Source: Epiperipatus broadwayi
Lineage: Eukaryota > Onychophora > Udeonychophora > Euonychophora > Peripatidae
Direction: 5' to 3'
DNA: 64,000 bases
Assembly: GCA_028023455.1 (NCBI GenBank)
Contig: JAQFVV010006231.1
Span: 4,602,036-4,666,035 of the forward strand
Part shown: one piece after another, positions 25,590 to 38,429 of the stretch
How the letters are laid out: every line of letters starts with the position of its first letter
How positions within the stretch are numbered: the stretch's first letter is position 1
Notes under the pieces: generated by a model
What the model was told of the DNA's origin: nothing
The model's database searches: none
What the model saw: only the letters and a program-made list of their open reading frames with translations
Program-made: the position numbers and the translations under genes

Positions 25590-26489
25590 AAAGAAGCTGC
25601 GGTATGAACTTTAATCTATAAATTCTTAAAACACTTTAAAAAGAACGTTCTATCTAAATTATAAAAACTCTTTCAATTTTACCCTCTTATAAAAAGAAAC
25701 TATCGGTCTGTGACTTTATATATAATGTAAAAGAAAAAAAAATCACTTACTTTAATTTTATAAACTGCTGAAATCTTTTATGAATTAAAAGATTTCATAT
25801 TTTTTTTTATACTCATTAAATGTCCGAAATTTATTCTCTTCAATCCCTACAAACTAACGGTCTTGCCAAATTTCAGTAATTTTAATATTTTGTTTAAATG
25901 CATTTTGTTATGTTTAATATGTGATAATATGCTCAGATTTCGAAACAATGAAACTAAGTAAGTAATTTATAAAGGAGATAATTGTAATCTTCACGTAGAC
26001 ATTTTAAAAGCCTTGTTTATTTTATTAAATCATTGTTTCGAAATTATAATATTGGTAATAAACGAAGGCGCTAACCACTCGTTGTTATCATAGTTATATA
26101 TATATTGTAAAATCGTATTTTTTAAGATTTGCTTAACCGATCTTATATTATAACCTTTGATATTTATTAGTTGGAAGGGGATATATATATATTGTCTAGA
26201 GATGATAAAGTATATTTGCTAATGTTTGTATTAAGTCCCATTGAATATACTTTCCCTCCTTAATTAAGAGTCTTTACATGCAGATTCAGGATCTTAACTA
26301 GATTATTTTTATATAGTTTAAGCCCATTTTATTAGCATACTTATAATGCTAATTTTAAGAACTGTTTTGAATTAGCTTGACAGATAAAAGCTATCTGTTT
26401 TAGGCACAATTAATTATATGCATACTTATTGCTTTTTAATATATATATTGCGTGCATTGCGGGTGTGTTTTTATATAGTACACTTCTAT
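25590..26489. other. AT-rich DNA, nothing recognised
   Basis: AT-rich with a few GC-containing words near 26060-26080. No gene or repeat family seen. Confidence 0.35.
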
Positions 26490-27620
26490 GTGTTACGTGT
26501 TGCTGCCTCTGACAAGGGTTCACGGTAACAAACTGCCCCTTTATTTAGTTCGGGTTATGGCTATCTTCATTAGAACTGGGGGCGTGAGGATCCAGATTTT
26601 TCCATAAATAAAGCCAATCCGACTTCCTGAACTTTATGTTCATACATCAATAGCAGCAAACCGAGCATTTGATGCCGAAACTCTTGAAGAATCACACACT
26701 CGCACTGCAAGTTTATTTCTTTAATATTTTATATAGCGCCATAGCGCATATATGTGGACCTAATGCTAACCAGTTCTTTTTCCCATATTAATTAATCATT
26801 CAGCTTTAGACTGGAGTTTGAATCTGCATGATTCTGAGTTTATTTAGTTGCTCATTTAATTAGTATATATAACAGCCTTTAAAACTGGCTGTACTCATCA
26901 TCATCTCTACTAAAGTATCAACTTCTAACTTAAGCAAGTCAAGTTCATAAGATGAGCATATTAAATAATTAGGCATGACCTCTATAACTCACACACACAT
27001 GTATTGTAATATGTTTAAAAGGGAACAGATGTACTTGATAACAGTTCCAACTATTGTAACATGCTTGCCTGTATTGAATACCTTGTGAAGATTATACAAT
27101 CCTTGCCATTATGATATTTTGTGTTCGATCATTTGTTATTGTTTTAATAAATCCTTTTAAATATAAACTGTTGTATACCTTTCTTGCTCAGACTCTAGAT
27201 CAAACCAAACCACAGTATCTTATCCAATCCATAGTATTTTATCCAATCCACAGTATATTATTAAATGTCACAGTTCATACTCCGATTTCTTAATGAGTTT
27301 ATATGCTATATGTGTATGTCTGGTAGTTAAGATTAATAGAGTGTTAAGTGTTATATATATCACTTATTTAGTTAGGTTAGTAATGACCTTAAGTCTCGTG
27401 TTTCTCCCTGTTCTATGTCGGCTCGTGGTTAAATGAGAACTGAGTGTAGCCCCAGGAATGTCACTCATAAGGTGTTAAATTTGGAGTACTGGCAGATGAG
27501 TTGGAGTTTGGTCGGATTAGAGGTCTCAACCACCTCACTACGGTCAGCTTTGGTATATTTTGCTTGGGCTCTGAATTTTGTTGCATGAGTGTACAAATCT
27601 GACTCTTACAATACTTACAT
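26490..27620. other. GC-richer island of unknown nature
   Basis: Clearly less AT-rich than its surroundings, for example TGTTGCTGCCTCTGACAAGG near 26500, GGGGGCGTGAGGATCC near 26577, ATAGCGCCATAGCGCATA near 26738 and GTCGGCTCGTGG near 27417. It contains a TATATA word (26730) and AATAAA words and ends CTGACTCTTACA. A solo LTR (TGT...ACA) or a conserved non-coding/promoter region would fit; I could not find matching 5-bp flanks or a second copy. The 60-codon frame at 27111 has no motif. Confidence 0.3.
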
Positions 27621-30600
27621 GAAAATGACTACGGAAAGGTTATTACTAAAATGAAGAGTACATGTAAACTAACTTATTTGATTTTTTTGTTTCCATGTAC
27701 TTTTTTATCAACAGAAATTATTACAACAGCTATTAAAGATTTATGAAAAAGCAATAATTCTTTTATCATCAGATATTTGTTTTTAAAGTTATAAAATCAA
27801 ATAAATAAAATATACAGAGAGCATGATGGCAACTTGTTAACATAATTTTTTTTATCAAAATAAAATAGTACAATCAGAAGATGAATAAAAACAATGGTTA
27901 TTTAAAGCCATATTATTTCCCCTAGAAAAATTCTTAAAACAAAATATAACTATCTACATGTATGGAAAGACAAAAGAATTATGCAAATCTAAAATTAGGC
28001 TTTCCAAAAGTGAATATAATTCTATCTATTATTGCCATGCATGATAAACCATGACTGCAAATGGCACATTTCTAGGTCAATATTTAAATAGAAAAAAAAA
28101 ACTTCATAAAAATAATTTTATTGAATTAAACTTGAATAAGTAATGCTTATGCACAACTTCTCAATTCATACATGAAAATTAATTCTAATTTTAAAAGCAT
28201 TAAAACATAAATAATTAGCTCTAAAATTAATATGCTTTGAGCTGAACAATAACTATATAAAACACCAACAAGATTGACTTTTTTAAAATGTACTTTAGAA
28301 AACTTGCTATAATATGACATGAGTGATAATTACTTTTTGGGATAGCAGAATATTTATGAAAGAATGTTAGACATTTTTCCTAATTTGTAGACATTTATAA
28401 TATACTATCAGTTGCTGTAATTTTCTTCTTAAAATCATTACTGATGATTAAATACAACAGAGTAATCTTTATCACAAAATAAGAAAGACTGAAAAAAATG
28501 CCTTCAATTAGCAATACTCACTTGGAATGCTTCATATTATCACAAATGCTTTTTAAAAAATGTAAATGATAATAGGTATGCACTAATTGTTTTAATTTTT
28601 AATACTATCGCATTTAAATATGTAGTTTCATTCATTTTCTCTTTATTAATTTATAATATATGCTTAACATTAGTAATATACCATTTTGTTTTTCCCTACT
28701 TTATTGTATTTCTTCATATTCATATCATTTAGTCCTTAGTTGATCAATCTGAAAGTGATTCATACTAATGATATAAATATAGAATAATAATTAAAAATTG
28801 ACCAGGAAGAATTTTGCTAATGTGATAGATTTGAAAAAAAATGTGTTTAAAAAAACTTTCCTATTTTCAACTGATCCAATATATTCTCAACTTTGATAAG
28901 TTCTCTAAGCTAGTTAGGGACATAAACTTACTCCAGTTTTAAATCTTTAATTAATATTTCAACTTAAAATCTTTCACAAAAGTTCAGTATGTACTTTATT
29001 AATAATGGTTAACATGGTAATTGGTATTTCTGATATTAAGCTTTGTTTTATCATTCCTCCTATGAATCAAACAAATTTCTTTGAATCTGTTGCCATATCA
29101 TTGTCTATATTTCTATTCAAAGCCATCAATGATTGATTTTTACTAAGGCTAATGGTAACAAAAAGAAAATTAGAATTGTATTTTATAATTGGAGTTGTTA
29201 CACTTCTAATTCTATAACTTCAAGAATTGCCTCAGTTCAAATATATTAGTATGAAAGGTCAAAGCATTAAAAAAGAGAAAATAATTATGTTGAAACTAAA
29301 CATGAAAAAAGATCGATTTATTTTATGATAAATTAATTACCATCAAATGAATGCATTTTTAAGAATCTTCATTAAATTAAACAATGTTTAATAATAAACC
29401 AGAGTTCATTTTATTAAATGACTCATATTTGCTTATAAATGGATGTAACCCATGGTCAACCCAGTTAATCATTCAATACTGGTTGATAAATAGATTTGTA
29501 GCTAATCTTAGCTAAAAAGTAAGAAAAAATCACTCAAGCTATGATCACTCAGCAAGTTTGCTTTCTCTTCATAGTTCCTCTAAGAAAGGCCATTGCCTTG
29601 CAGAAGGTTATTTATTTATGAAGAAGAAGGCAACTTTGTCTTTTTAAATATAGTTATTCTTTATAGCTAAAAATTCAGGTTAAAAAAAAAAATTCAATTA
29701 TTTACTCCCCTGAACATCATTTTATTGTAAAAATACAAAAATTTATAAGTATGACTACATTCTAAAAAAAAAAAAATTATATTTATTTAAAGAAATGATT
29801 TTTATTAAGTAATCTTTAACAACATATTTTATCACATCCTAGAAATATACTTTCCTGTTTATATTGCAGTGACAAAGTTTAACAGGAATAGAATCATAAT
29901 GAATAAATTAGAAAAAAAAAGTTTATTGATTCTTTCCCTACTCGTTTAAACTTTATAATTTTTTTTTATATATATAATGTTACACTTTCACTCATGTTAA
30001 AATATTAAGAAGAGATTGAAAAATAAAAATTTATCATCTTTTTAGCTTAAGAAAAAAACAAAAAAGATTATCAAACTAATAGACAAGATGTTATAGTATA
30101 AGTAATTTCAACACTCTAATGATATTAATTGCCCAGCCTAGTTTAGTGCAATGGTAAAATATAAGAACTTTGAAAATCAAAAGTTCATAGATTCTGATTC
30201 CACTTCTAGACAATAAACTATTTTTTTAATGACACATTGTCTTGCATATTTAGTGCAGGGATATAAAACTCCCTAGATTGCAGATCAAATCGGACTTCCA
30301 GTACTTAAATGTGATTTAACTTATTGAGCCATTTGATAACAACTTACTTACCTTTGACAATTTCTCAGAAAATAGACAAAGGCAGGATATACTGTAGCAA
30401 TCCACTTTGTTAGTCATGTGCTGACAATGTAAGCTTGAGTAACCAATGAATACAATAGTGTCAAACTGATTGGCCATTGGTCTTACTTAATACGAAGCAT
30501 ATTGTGGCACTACAACCCTATATATGCTAATCTATTGAAATATTCTGATTTAGCTAATAACAATGAATGTAAACACATATTTAAATGTAAGTAATAAAAT

Positions 30601-32562
30601 AGCTGACTAAACCAAAAAATGTGCAAGTAGATATAGCATAAGAAAGAATACTGACTATAACAATGATTTTCAATTGAAATTCCTTGTAACATCCATATTC
30701 TAAAAACTTGTTTCAAGTATTTTGTACAATTATAAGATTTTTCAGGAAAATGATTGTCCCAAAGTAATGTCCTTACTGGGAACAATATTCTAATGAACTG
30801 TACTTATGTAATTTATAACACATGCAAGTTGCAACATATTTTCAAGGAAATTACCTAACTGCTTGTGCTCCATAAGCATTGTGGGAGCTCTTTGAATGCT
30901 TGTTGGATGACATGTTGTTTTCTTTCTTTACTGATGTAAAAAGTATAAGCATGACGTCAAACAAAATATGGGCATTTGATAGCTCAGTGACATGGCTTTC
31001 AGAAAATGTTTACCTCAAAACATATTTTCAAGGAAATCACCTAAACATGTCAACTTATATCACAATTACTAATTACATTTGGCAAAGCCTATTTTTTGCA
31101 GTTTGCATAAAAGCATTTTGTTTATACATGTATTTTGTATACATATTATAATTAGATTCTAAAATTTTTAAATGAGTTATCCTACACTTTAAATCAAATA
31201 ATACATATTTTATTAATAAAATAGCATTATTAATTATTGTTTTCAAATTTTATTGAATGTTTTGATCACTAATTAAAGTTTATTAAATTAAAATAATTAT
31301 TTACCATCACAATATTGCAAAATGGATATATTTGTTAAATAAAAATGTGACTGAATAAAGTATTTACATGTGATTTTGCAATCGGTAAAAGTTATGCACA
31401 AATCATTTACATAAGTGTAGAACTATCTATATTAAGATCTTTTTTATATTTTTGTAATAAAACTCTCATTTTATCAATTTCAATCACCAAATTCTGTTAG
31501 AAAATTTCTAACAGATCAATTTTTGACAGAGAGGAAAAATAGGACCATCCAAATAAATTGATATCTCATTTTAGATTTATACTGCCCAGAAGGCTATTTT
31601 CAATTTTTTTTTTAGATAATAAAATCTTTGATTGATAGATCCTGTGAACCATTTTAATTGTCATGTTAATTCCCCACACTGATATTCAGGTTTTAATGAG
31701 AATTATGGAAAATTTCTTTCTTTTAATATTTGTATGAAAAAACAGCAAATATTTCATATCACATTAATGAATTAATGTTTAGTTATATGATATTTTTTCA
31801 TTCTCCTTAACTAAAATCTCATTATTCATAATTACATTTTAAGATAATCTCTCTTATTCTGAAATATTTTCTTCAAATATCACCGCTACTCATTCTGTCA
31901 TCCATCTCTTTCAAGGTTAGATAACTAATACAAATAATATTCATATATCATAATTTATTATTTACAAAATTTCAATCAAAATAAACCAAACAATAATTCT
32001 CCATTTACAAGTGTTACAGTATTTTTAAATAGTCCTATTTATTATTCATGTAAACTTTATAACATTATCATCAATCAACATTACAAATACAGCAAAGTTA
32101 CCATATCCATGATCTAATAATTACTGATTTGCTTGCCCATGGTTTAAAAAACCATTTATATATAATTTAGAAACCAGTAAAAAATAAAATTTTTATTTTC
32201 TAGTTTACAATCCATAATAATTATAGGCATTTAATATCATTTAAATATTATTTCTTATGTTTTCTGAACTTTTATAACACCTATTATCTGCACAAAGTGT
32301 ATATACATGCAATTTTACTAGCACAGTAGTTTTGTTTAAAAATATGAAAATTTTCTTTCATTTTGGTCATGGTTAAACCTTATTTATGTTTGGTTCAATA
32401 TTAAAACATATCAATTGCTCTTAGAAAAAACTTCCACTGCATTAGTATAGCATATTCCAGTTACATCCATTTTCAAGCTGTAATATCTTATGGTAACATG
32501 ATATATTCGTTGCCATAAAAAATGAAAATTAATGAAGTCCATCATGTTGTTCTTTCATATAA
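27621..32562. other. Long AT-rich stretch without features
   Basis: Nearly 5 kb of AT-rich DNA. AACATATTTTCAAGGAAAT.ACCTAA occurs twice (30835 and 31018), a small direct repeat. Frames at 30510 (minus) and 30879 (plus), each about 90 codons, overlap this repeat area but show no motif. Probably intron or intergenic space. Confidence 0.4.
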
Positions 32563-33980
32563 ATTATAATAAATAAAAAAATCATATATAACAGCTATAC
32601 AAATATATATATATTAATAATAATTACATATAAAAAGCCTTTTTCAGTATATGAATTTGTATCATTTTTAAATGTTAAGCACCTATTTTAATGTTGACTA
32701 ATTTTTGCAGATAGAACACCATCTAATGTTCTAAAATGGAAGCAGCAATAACAAATTGAAACATCTATAAAATAAAATTTCATATACAGATTCAATATAA
32801 CTTCAAAGAATTGATTATATAACATAACAATATACAAAATAAATAATACATACAATATACAACTTTATATATACTACCTTATATAATTTTCCATTAATTT
32901 TTAATTGACCAGTTGTTAACTAAATTTATTAAAGTTTTATAAATATTTATACAATTATTTAAGTTATGCTTAATATAAAATATTTCATATATTTGTCTTT
33001 TTGTATTTTTAATGTAGTTTAAAGATTTCATATTTTTTTGCATCTATTTTATATGTATATGTTAAATAGTGAATATATAAAGCAGATTTATCATCTCACC
33101 TGTTAGTTTTATTGTTATGTTCTTTGGTTCTTATCTCTGTTTCCCTATATGTCCATAGTAATAGATATTGTAATGATCACAATTAATTTTATATACTATT
33201 TCTTTTTTTTTGTATTTTATATTATCTCTTAATTTATAATTACCTATTAATTTATCCACACTTTTACTATTTGACCATATTAATAAGCATATAAAAATAT
33301 TGGGTGGTCGAATAGTAAGGAGATTATAAATTAAAAGATTATCTAAAATACAAAAAAGAAGATAGTATATAAAATTAACTGTGACTATTGATATGATTTA
33401 CTACAGTCATATAGAGGTTAGAGGTAAGATCCAAAAAACATAATGCAATTAATAGATGAGATGATAAATCTGCTTTATATATTTACTATTTAATATATAG
33501 ACATAAAGTAGATACTTCAAAAAAATATTAAATCTTTAAATTACATTAAAAATACAAAAAGACAAATATATGAAACATTTTATATTAAACATAATTTAAA
33601 TAATTATATAGATATTTATGAAACTTCAATAAATTTAATTAACAACTGGTCAATTAAAAATAAATGGAAAATTATATAATTTATATTAAATTATATAATG
33701 TATGTATTATTTATTCTGTATATTGTTATGTTATATAGTCAATTTTTTGAAGTTATATTGAATCTTTGTACGAAATTTTTTAAATATTTTTATTGATATT
33801 TTATTGTTTTTTTATTTCCATTATAGAATACTAGCTAGTATTCTATCTGCAATAATTGGATATCATTAAAATAGATGCTTAACATTTGAAAACGGACAAA
33901 ACCATGTGCTGAGAAAGGCTTTTTAATATATATATATTTATATAACTGTTGTATATGATTTTTGTATTATTTATTACAAA
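32563..33980. repeat. FB3: 1.4-kb hairpin (arms about 700 bp)
   Basis: 32563-33275 reads as the reverse complement of about 33300-33980 with modest divergence and indels. Paired words include TAAGCACCTATTTTAATG/CATTAAAATAGATGCTTA (about 32680 and 33865), AACAAATTTATTAAAG-type words (32920 and 33625), AATATATAAAGCAGATTTATCATCTC and its complement (33072 and 33450), and TTACTATTTGACCA/TGGTCGAATAGTAA (33264 and 33304). The loop is only about 28 bases. No protein is encoded. Transcription from either strand would give a long double-stranded RNA. Clean target duplications were not identified. Confidence 0.85.
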
Positions 33981-35601
33981 ATATTCTTTATGTAGCAGTA
34001 GTAAAATCTTTTTGTGGTATTTTTTTTTAGCTTTGACTCTATATATAACTGCCAAGTATCTTCTTGTAAAATTCATGAATGGTCTTATGTATCCAGGATT
34101 TTAGTTTAAGTATGGTAAGGAATCATTTAATTTTGCAATAAGTTATTTTCTCTTGCTATATAGATTCTCATGTACATTTCAGACAGCATAGGTATATGAT
34201 TAGGATAACAATTTGATGAGTCTCAACCAATTGATTTTAAGAAGTGTTGTTAGCCTGAATCTCATTTAGTCTAGATGACATATGTAGACAACTCTTTTGA
34301 GGTTACCTTTGATAAAGCATCAATATGAAGCATTAATCTTCCCTTTTATAATTCAAAACCATTAGCAAAAAATAGTTGCTAATGCATTGCATGAAAAAAC
34401 TGAATGATCTTGAATGACCATAGATCAGTTATAATTTTGAACAAACTCTCATATAAAAACTGGAAAAACTTTTTTTTAATTTAAAATATAATTAATCTCT
34501 ACTGGTCTAATGGCTGAAGTTTCTCTGTGCTGAAAACAATTTTAAAAACATGTTATCTAATGTCTCTACCATATGCTAGGTATGTTTAAACAGCACCAAC
34601 CTTATATATCAGTCATTAAAGTTATTTTCAATTATTATTACAATGGACCAATGGACAGTTTTTTAATCAAACTGAGTTCCTTTTTCTAGTTTGCTGCCCA
34701 ATTTCACTTTTGACCCATAAGTCAAATAACTTTGGAAACCTAATATATAATTTTTCATTAAGTTTTTTTTTTGACTAAAGTCAGGACAATGCCTAATGAT
34801 TTAAATCAGACTTGATCCCGTATAAATGCAACATTATTATACTACATAAAGTTAATTAAAGAAAGCATATCTATTATTAAATTTCATTGGTATTTTTACC
34901 TGATCCTTGTGAAATGGATTGATATTTTCACTGTCTTCCTCGGTAGATTTTCTCAATCTTTGATGACTTTTAATTTTTTCTTACTAAATCATACCATATT
35001 TTTCTTAACATAAGAGACTTCTGACTTCCTGTTTATTTCCATTCTGTGACTATTATTAAATATGAATAGAATTGCTCCACCTGATTGTTCTCTGCACTTA
35101 TAACATCAATTGAATGACTTTCTACTTGTTTCTTCTTTTTTTTTTAGAGGATTTCTATTCTCTTTATTATTTCTTGTGTAATACAACTCTGTCATATTGC
35201 AATTTTTGTTTTCAAATTACGTAAGTTTATCTAGATTATTTGTAATTTTCTGCCATGTAGCTTCATTGTAGTTAAAAACATATATTAGTGATCAGCATTC
35301 TATCTTCGAAAGAAATATTTTGATAATTAACTCAATCTTATATATTTTTGACAATCAATTTTTTCCCAATTATATCTTTATGAGGTCAACAATAGTTAAC
35401 AATTGCTTTCAGAAATGGTCATTGCACATATCCTCCAGGTTATAAAACACTGTATAAAATACTATAGTTCTCTCTTTCTTGATCTGGCATTTTTTATGAA
35501 AATAAAATAATTAGCTATAATTTTGATCTCAGCTAAGCAAAACAGTGATGCCACTCTGTTGATCTACTGTGCTATTTATTAAAAAAAAAAATTCTCTATG
35601 C
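33981..35601. other. AT-rich DNA, perhaps decayed coding relics
   Basis: Between FB3 and FB1 copy b. The minus strand around 34900-35250 has some protein-like composition, but frames are short and no diagnostic motif could be assigned. Confidence 0.3.
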
Positions 35602-36077
35602 AATTTAATAATCAAACTCTTTATACGTATTGTCACTCAGTGCAAGCCAGAGTAATCAATGGATGCCAGAAGGCTTGTGCACAAAATCCCCATCTAGTGC
35701 CTACTCATCCAATATCCCCAGACTAATTTCTGGCTTGTGGCTTTCATCAGTGAAGAGATTTGCTGATGAAAGCCACACGCCAGAAACTAGTCTGGGGATA
35801 TTGGATGAGTAGGCACTAGATGGGGATTTTATGCACAAGCCTTCTTGAATCCACTGATTACTTGCTGACGAAAGCCACAAGCTAGAAACTGGTCTGGAGA
35901 TATTGGATGAGTAGGCACTAGATGGGGATTTTATACACAAGCCTTTTGGCATCCATTGATTACTCTGGCTTGCACTGAGTGGCATTACGTATAAAGAGTT
36001 TTGCCTGTTTTAATAACAGTTAAGAGCAAGCATAAGAAAGTGATCATGTGATGTTTATTGGCTTAATTTAATAATCA
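35602..36077 (+). mobile_element. FB1 foldback element, copy b (450 bp, three arms) with TSD
   Basis: Flanked by an exact 13-bp duplication AATTTAATAATCA (35602-35614 and 36065-36077). Inside are three versions of one roughly 130-base arm: a forward one (35625-35765), an inverted one (35770-35865) and a second inverted one (35868-35995), each containing the CCCCATCTAGTGCCTACTCATCC word or its complement. It ends with the conserved FB1 end (GTGATCATGTGATGTTTATTGG). Open frames on both strands (35630-35812, 35701-35985) are the same repeat read twice and are not genes. Confidence 0.85.
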
Positions 36078-36694
36078 TCAATTAAATATCATTGCCACTA
36101 AATTCTGAAATATATGTTCAATACAGTATCATTATTTTATAATGATTGAAAATGATAAAGTTTTATTTAATATATATAGTTTGTAACAGTTCTTTATTTG
36201 CAAGAGAATATATAATTGTCTCTTCAATTATTATCAACAAAAAAAAAGGCAAAATAATAATGGCAATCTTCACTCCCTAATATCCTGAAGCAGTTTTCAG
36301 TTGATTTCTGATATTTATTGCTTGATAACTTCCAATAAGGATTACTTAGTTATTCCATGTTTTCTTAAGTCCCAGGAATATTCGGTCTCCATTACTTAAA
36401 CCAAATTAAAAGAATATGAATCTTTCAATTAAATAAATTATTTCACTCAGAATTTTAAAACATTTAAAAAGCATAATATATTAAATATAACTACCATATA
36501 GTTTGAAAGATGACAAGGTACAATACCTAAGCTGTCTGTGGTATCTATGGAAATCAGGGACTCCGGAGATTTTTAACCATTTCTTTTATATCACGAATCC
36601 TAGTTAAGACATTTAATCAAACTGGATTCAGAAATTTGCTTCTAAATTTATAATTGTTAATGACTAAGTTTTCATAATCTTGGCACATTGATTT
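36078..36694. other. AT-rich DNA left of the Gypsy LTR
   Basis: No clear gene. Minus-strand frames near 36540-36640 have some protein-like words but are too short to assign. Confidence 0.3.
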
Positions 36695-37385
36695 TAGGAA
36701 TTTTTATATCCACACCTTACTAAATCTTATGGCCTAGACCCTTATCGGGGAGCTTTGCTGTTTCCTGATTGACTTCCAATAGTTTACTCAATAACAACTT
36801 AACACAATTTCAGTTAATCCAGTGCATTTAATAAATTTAGCTCACAATGATTTAATACATTAACTGACAATAATTATTAGAGTAACTTTACATTTTATAT
36901 ACATATATACACATAAGCCCATAGGCATACAAAATAATAATAAAGATCATTCTGACCTGTTTAGTTCCTAGCTTGCTTTTGCATGTCTGGAGGCAAGCTC
37001 TCTGTTCTAGAAGCTACTATGAAAACTGAGACTTCCAGCACCTAAATTTTAGTCCATATGCCAGTTGAATTCCTAGTTAACTGTTTTCTTTTTTTTTCTC
37101 CAACTTGCATGTCTTCTTTCACTGTTTTCTTCCTACTGCTGATTGGCTGATATTCCCACTCATCAGTACTTATTTCTCTAAGTGCACACATGTTGGACCA
37201 GAATGTTTTACCTTTTGTTAACTTTAATTAACAAGTTATTATGAGACTCAAATTCTTGTTATCAATGACAGAAATCTCACTCTCATTCCTTTAATTATTA
37301 TATGTACATTTTTATCTCATTGTCACTAATATCACTTTTTCGCTATAATTAGAATATAATCTTTTTTCTAATGTAATTATTTTTT
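36695..37385 (-). repeat. Left (3') LTR-like repeat of Gypsy-1
   Basis: About 690 bases that recur in the same orientation at 44655-45470. Shared words include CACCTTACTAAATCTTATG, CAATGATTTAATACATTAACTG, TGTCTGGAGGCAAGCTCTCTG and CGCTATAATTAGAATATAATC. The two copies bracket the minus-strand Gypsy coding region, and the right copy lies directly upstream of gag, as expected of a 5' LTR. Clear TG/CA ends are not visible, so boundaries are approximate. The inner side is cut by the N1 LINE insertions at 37386. Confidence 0.65.
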
Positions 37386-38359
37386 ATGTTGTGGAAATGG
37401 GATGGAGCAGAATACGGGAAAATTTAGAGTGGGGAATGGAAAATAAAATGGCTAACAGGTTGTTTATCTGGGCATAATTGCCGAGATATTATTGACTTCG
37501 TTTAAGGAGAAGCCACAATACATCACATCAAATAGCTAACAGGTTCCTCTGGACATAATTGTTGAGAGATTCTTGACTCCATTTAAGGAGAAGCTACAGT
37601 ACATCACATCACATCAAATAGTATTTAATTGGGTTATGAGTGAAGGGCAGGTAACAAGATGGGTGAGAAAGGTAATGCAGTATGCAAAAGATTTGGATAA
37701 AAAATTTATATCAGTATATTTGTACAAAAGATGGGATGATTGTGTTAAAAGGATTGTTGAGGGTTATAGTAGTAAGGAATGGGATAAAAGAATAGATTTA
37801 TTAATAAAGAATAGGGAGTTAGAGAGATGGAGAAATATTATGGAGAGTAAAAAGAGTTTAAATATATATAGAAATAAACAGAATATTAGGTGTGAGTTAA
37901 TATATGATAATAGTAAGGAAAGTATTTTATTGTTTAAGGCTCAAATGGGATCTTTAGCTACAAGAGAATATACATGTAAATGGAAAAATATGGGTGATTT
38001 ATTTTGTAAATTATGTAAGGAAAGAATAGAAAATATTAGGCATTTGTTAATTGAATGTTAGTGCTTGAAAACAGAAAGGGTACATATAATGAAGTTATGG
38101 AAGAATAAATATGAAAAAAGTGATTATACAGAAAGTGAATTATTGCTTTTTATGCTGGGTTTGGGAAAAGACAAGGGGGATTTAGATATAAAGGATATAG
38201 AGTTGACAAAGATTATGTTGTGGAAATGGGATGGAGCAGAATATGGGAAAACATAAAGTGGAGAATGGAAAATAAAGTGGCTAACAGGTTTTCTGGCCAT
38301 AATTGCAGAGATATTCTTGACTTCATTTAAGGAGAAACCACAATACATCACATCACATG
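37386..38359 (+). pseudogene. Three tandem 5'-truncated N1 LINE 3' ends
   Basis: Head-to-tail on the plus strand are copy A (about 37386-37533), copy B (37533-37618, only about 85 bases) and copy C (37618-38359). Each ends in the same tail, GGAGAAG/ACC-ACA(G/A)TACATCACATC. Copy C encodes IVFNWVMSEGQVTRW, YLYKRWDDCVKRIVEGYSSK, RELERWRNIMESKKSLNIY, the zinc module CKLC...H....C and LLFMLGLGKDKGDL to EYGKT. A TAG at 38059 splits it into two frames (37573-38061 and 38065-38256). The family is the same as 22660-23466. The protein would bind its own RNA/target; all copies are dead. They lie between the left LTR and the Gypsy integrase. Confidence 0.8.
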
Positions 38360-38429
38360 GAAAATTTATTTACTGTGATCAAAATGGATGAGGATGATGG
38401 TTTGCGCTGACTAGATTCAGGGAAAAACA

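Noticed and set aside
35630-35985. Similar open frames on both strands (SLSASQSNQWMP-type proteins)
   Set aside because: They are the FB1 arm read forwards and backwards; the same words appear wherever FB1 lies, without splice or start signals.
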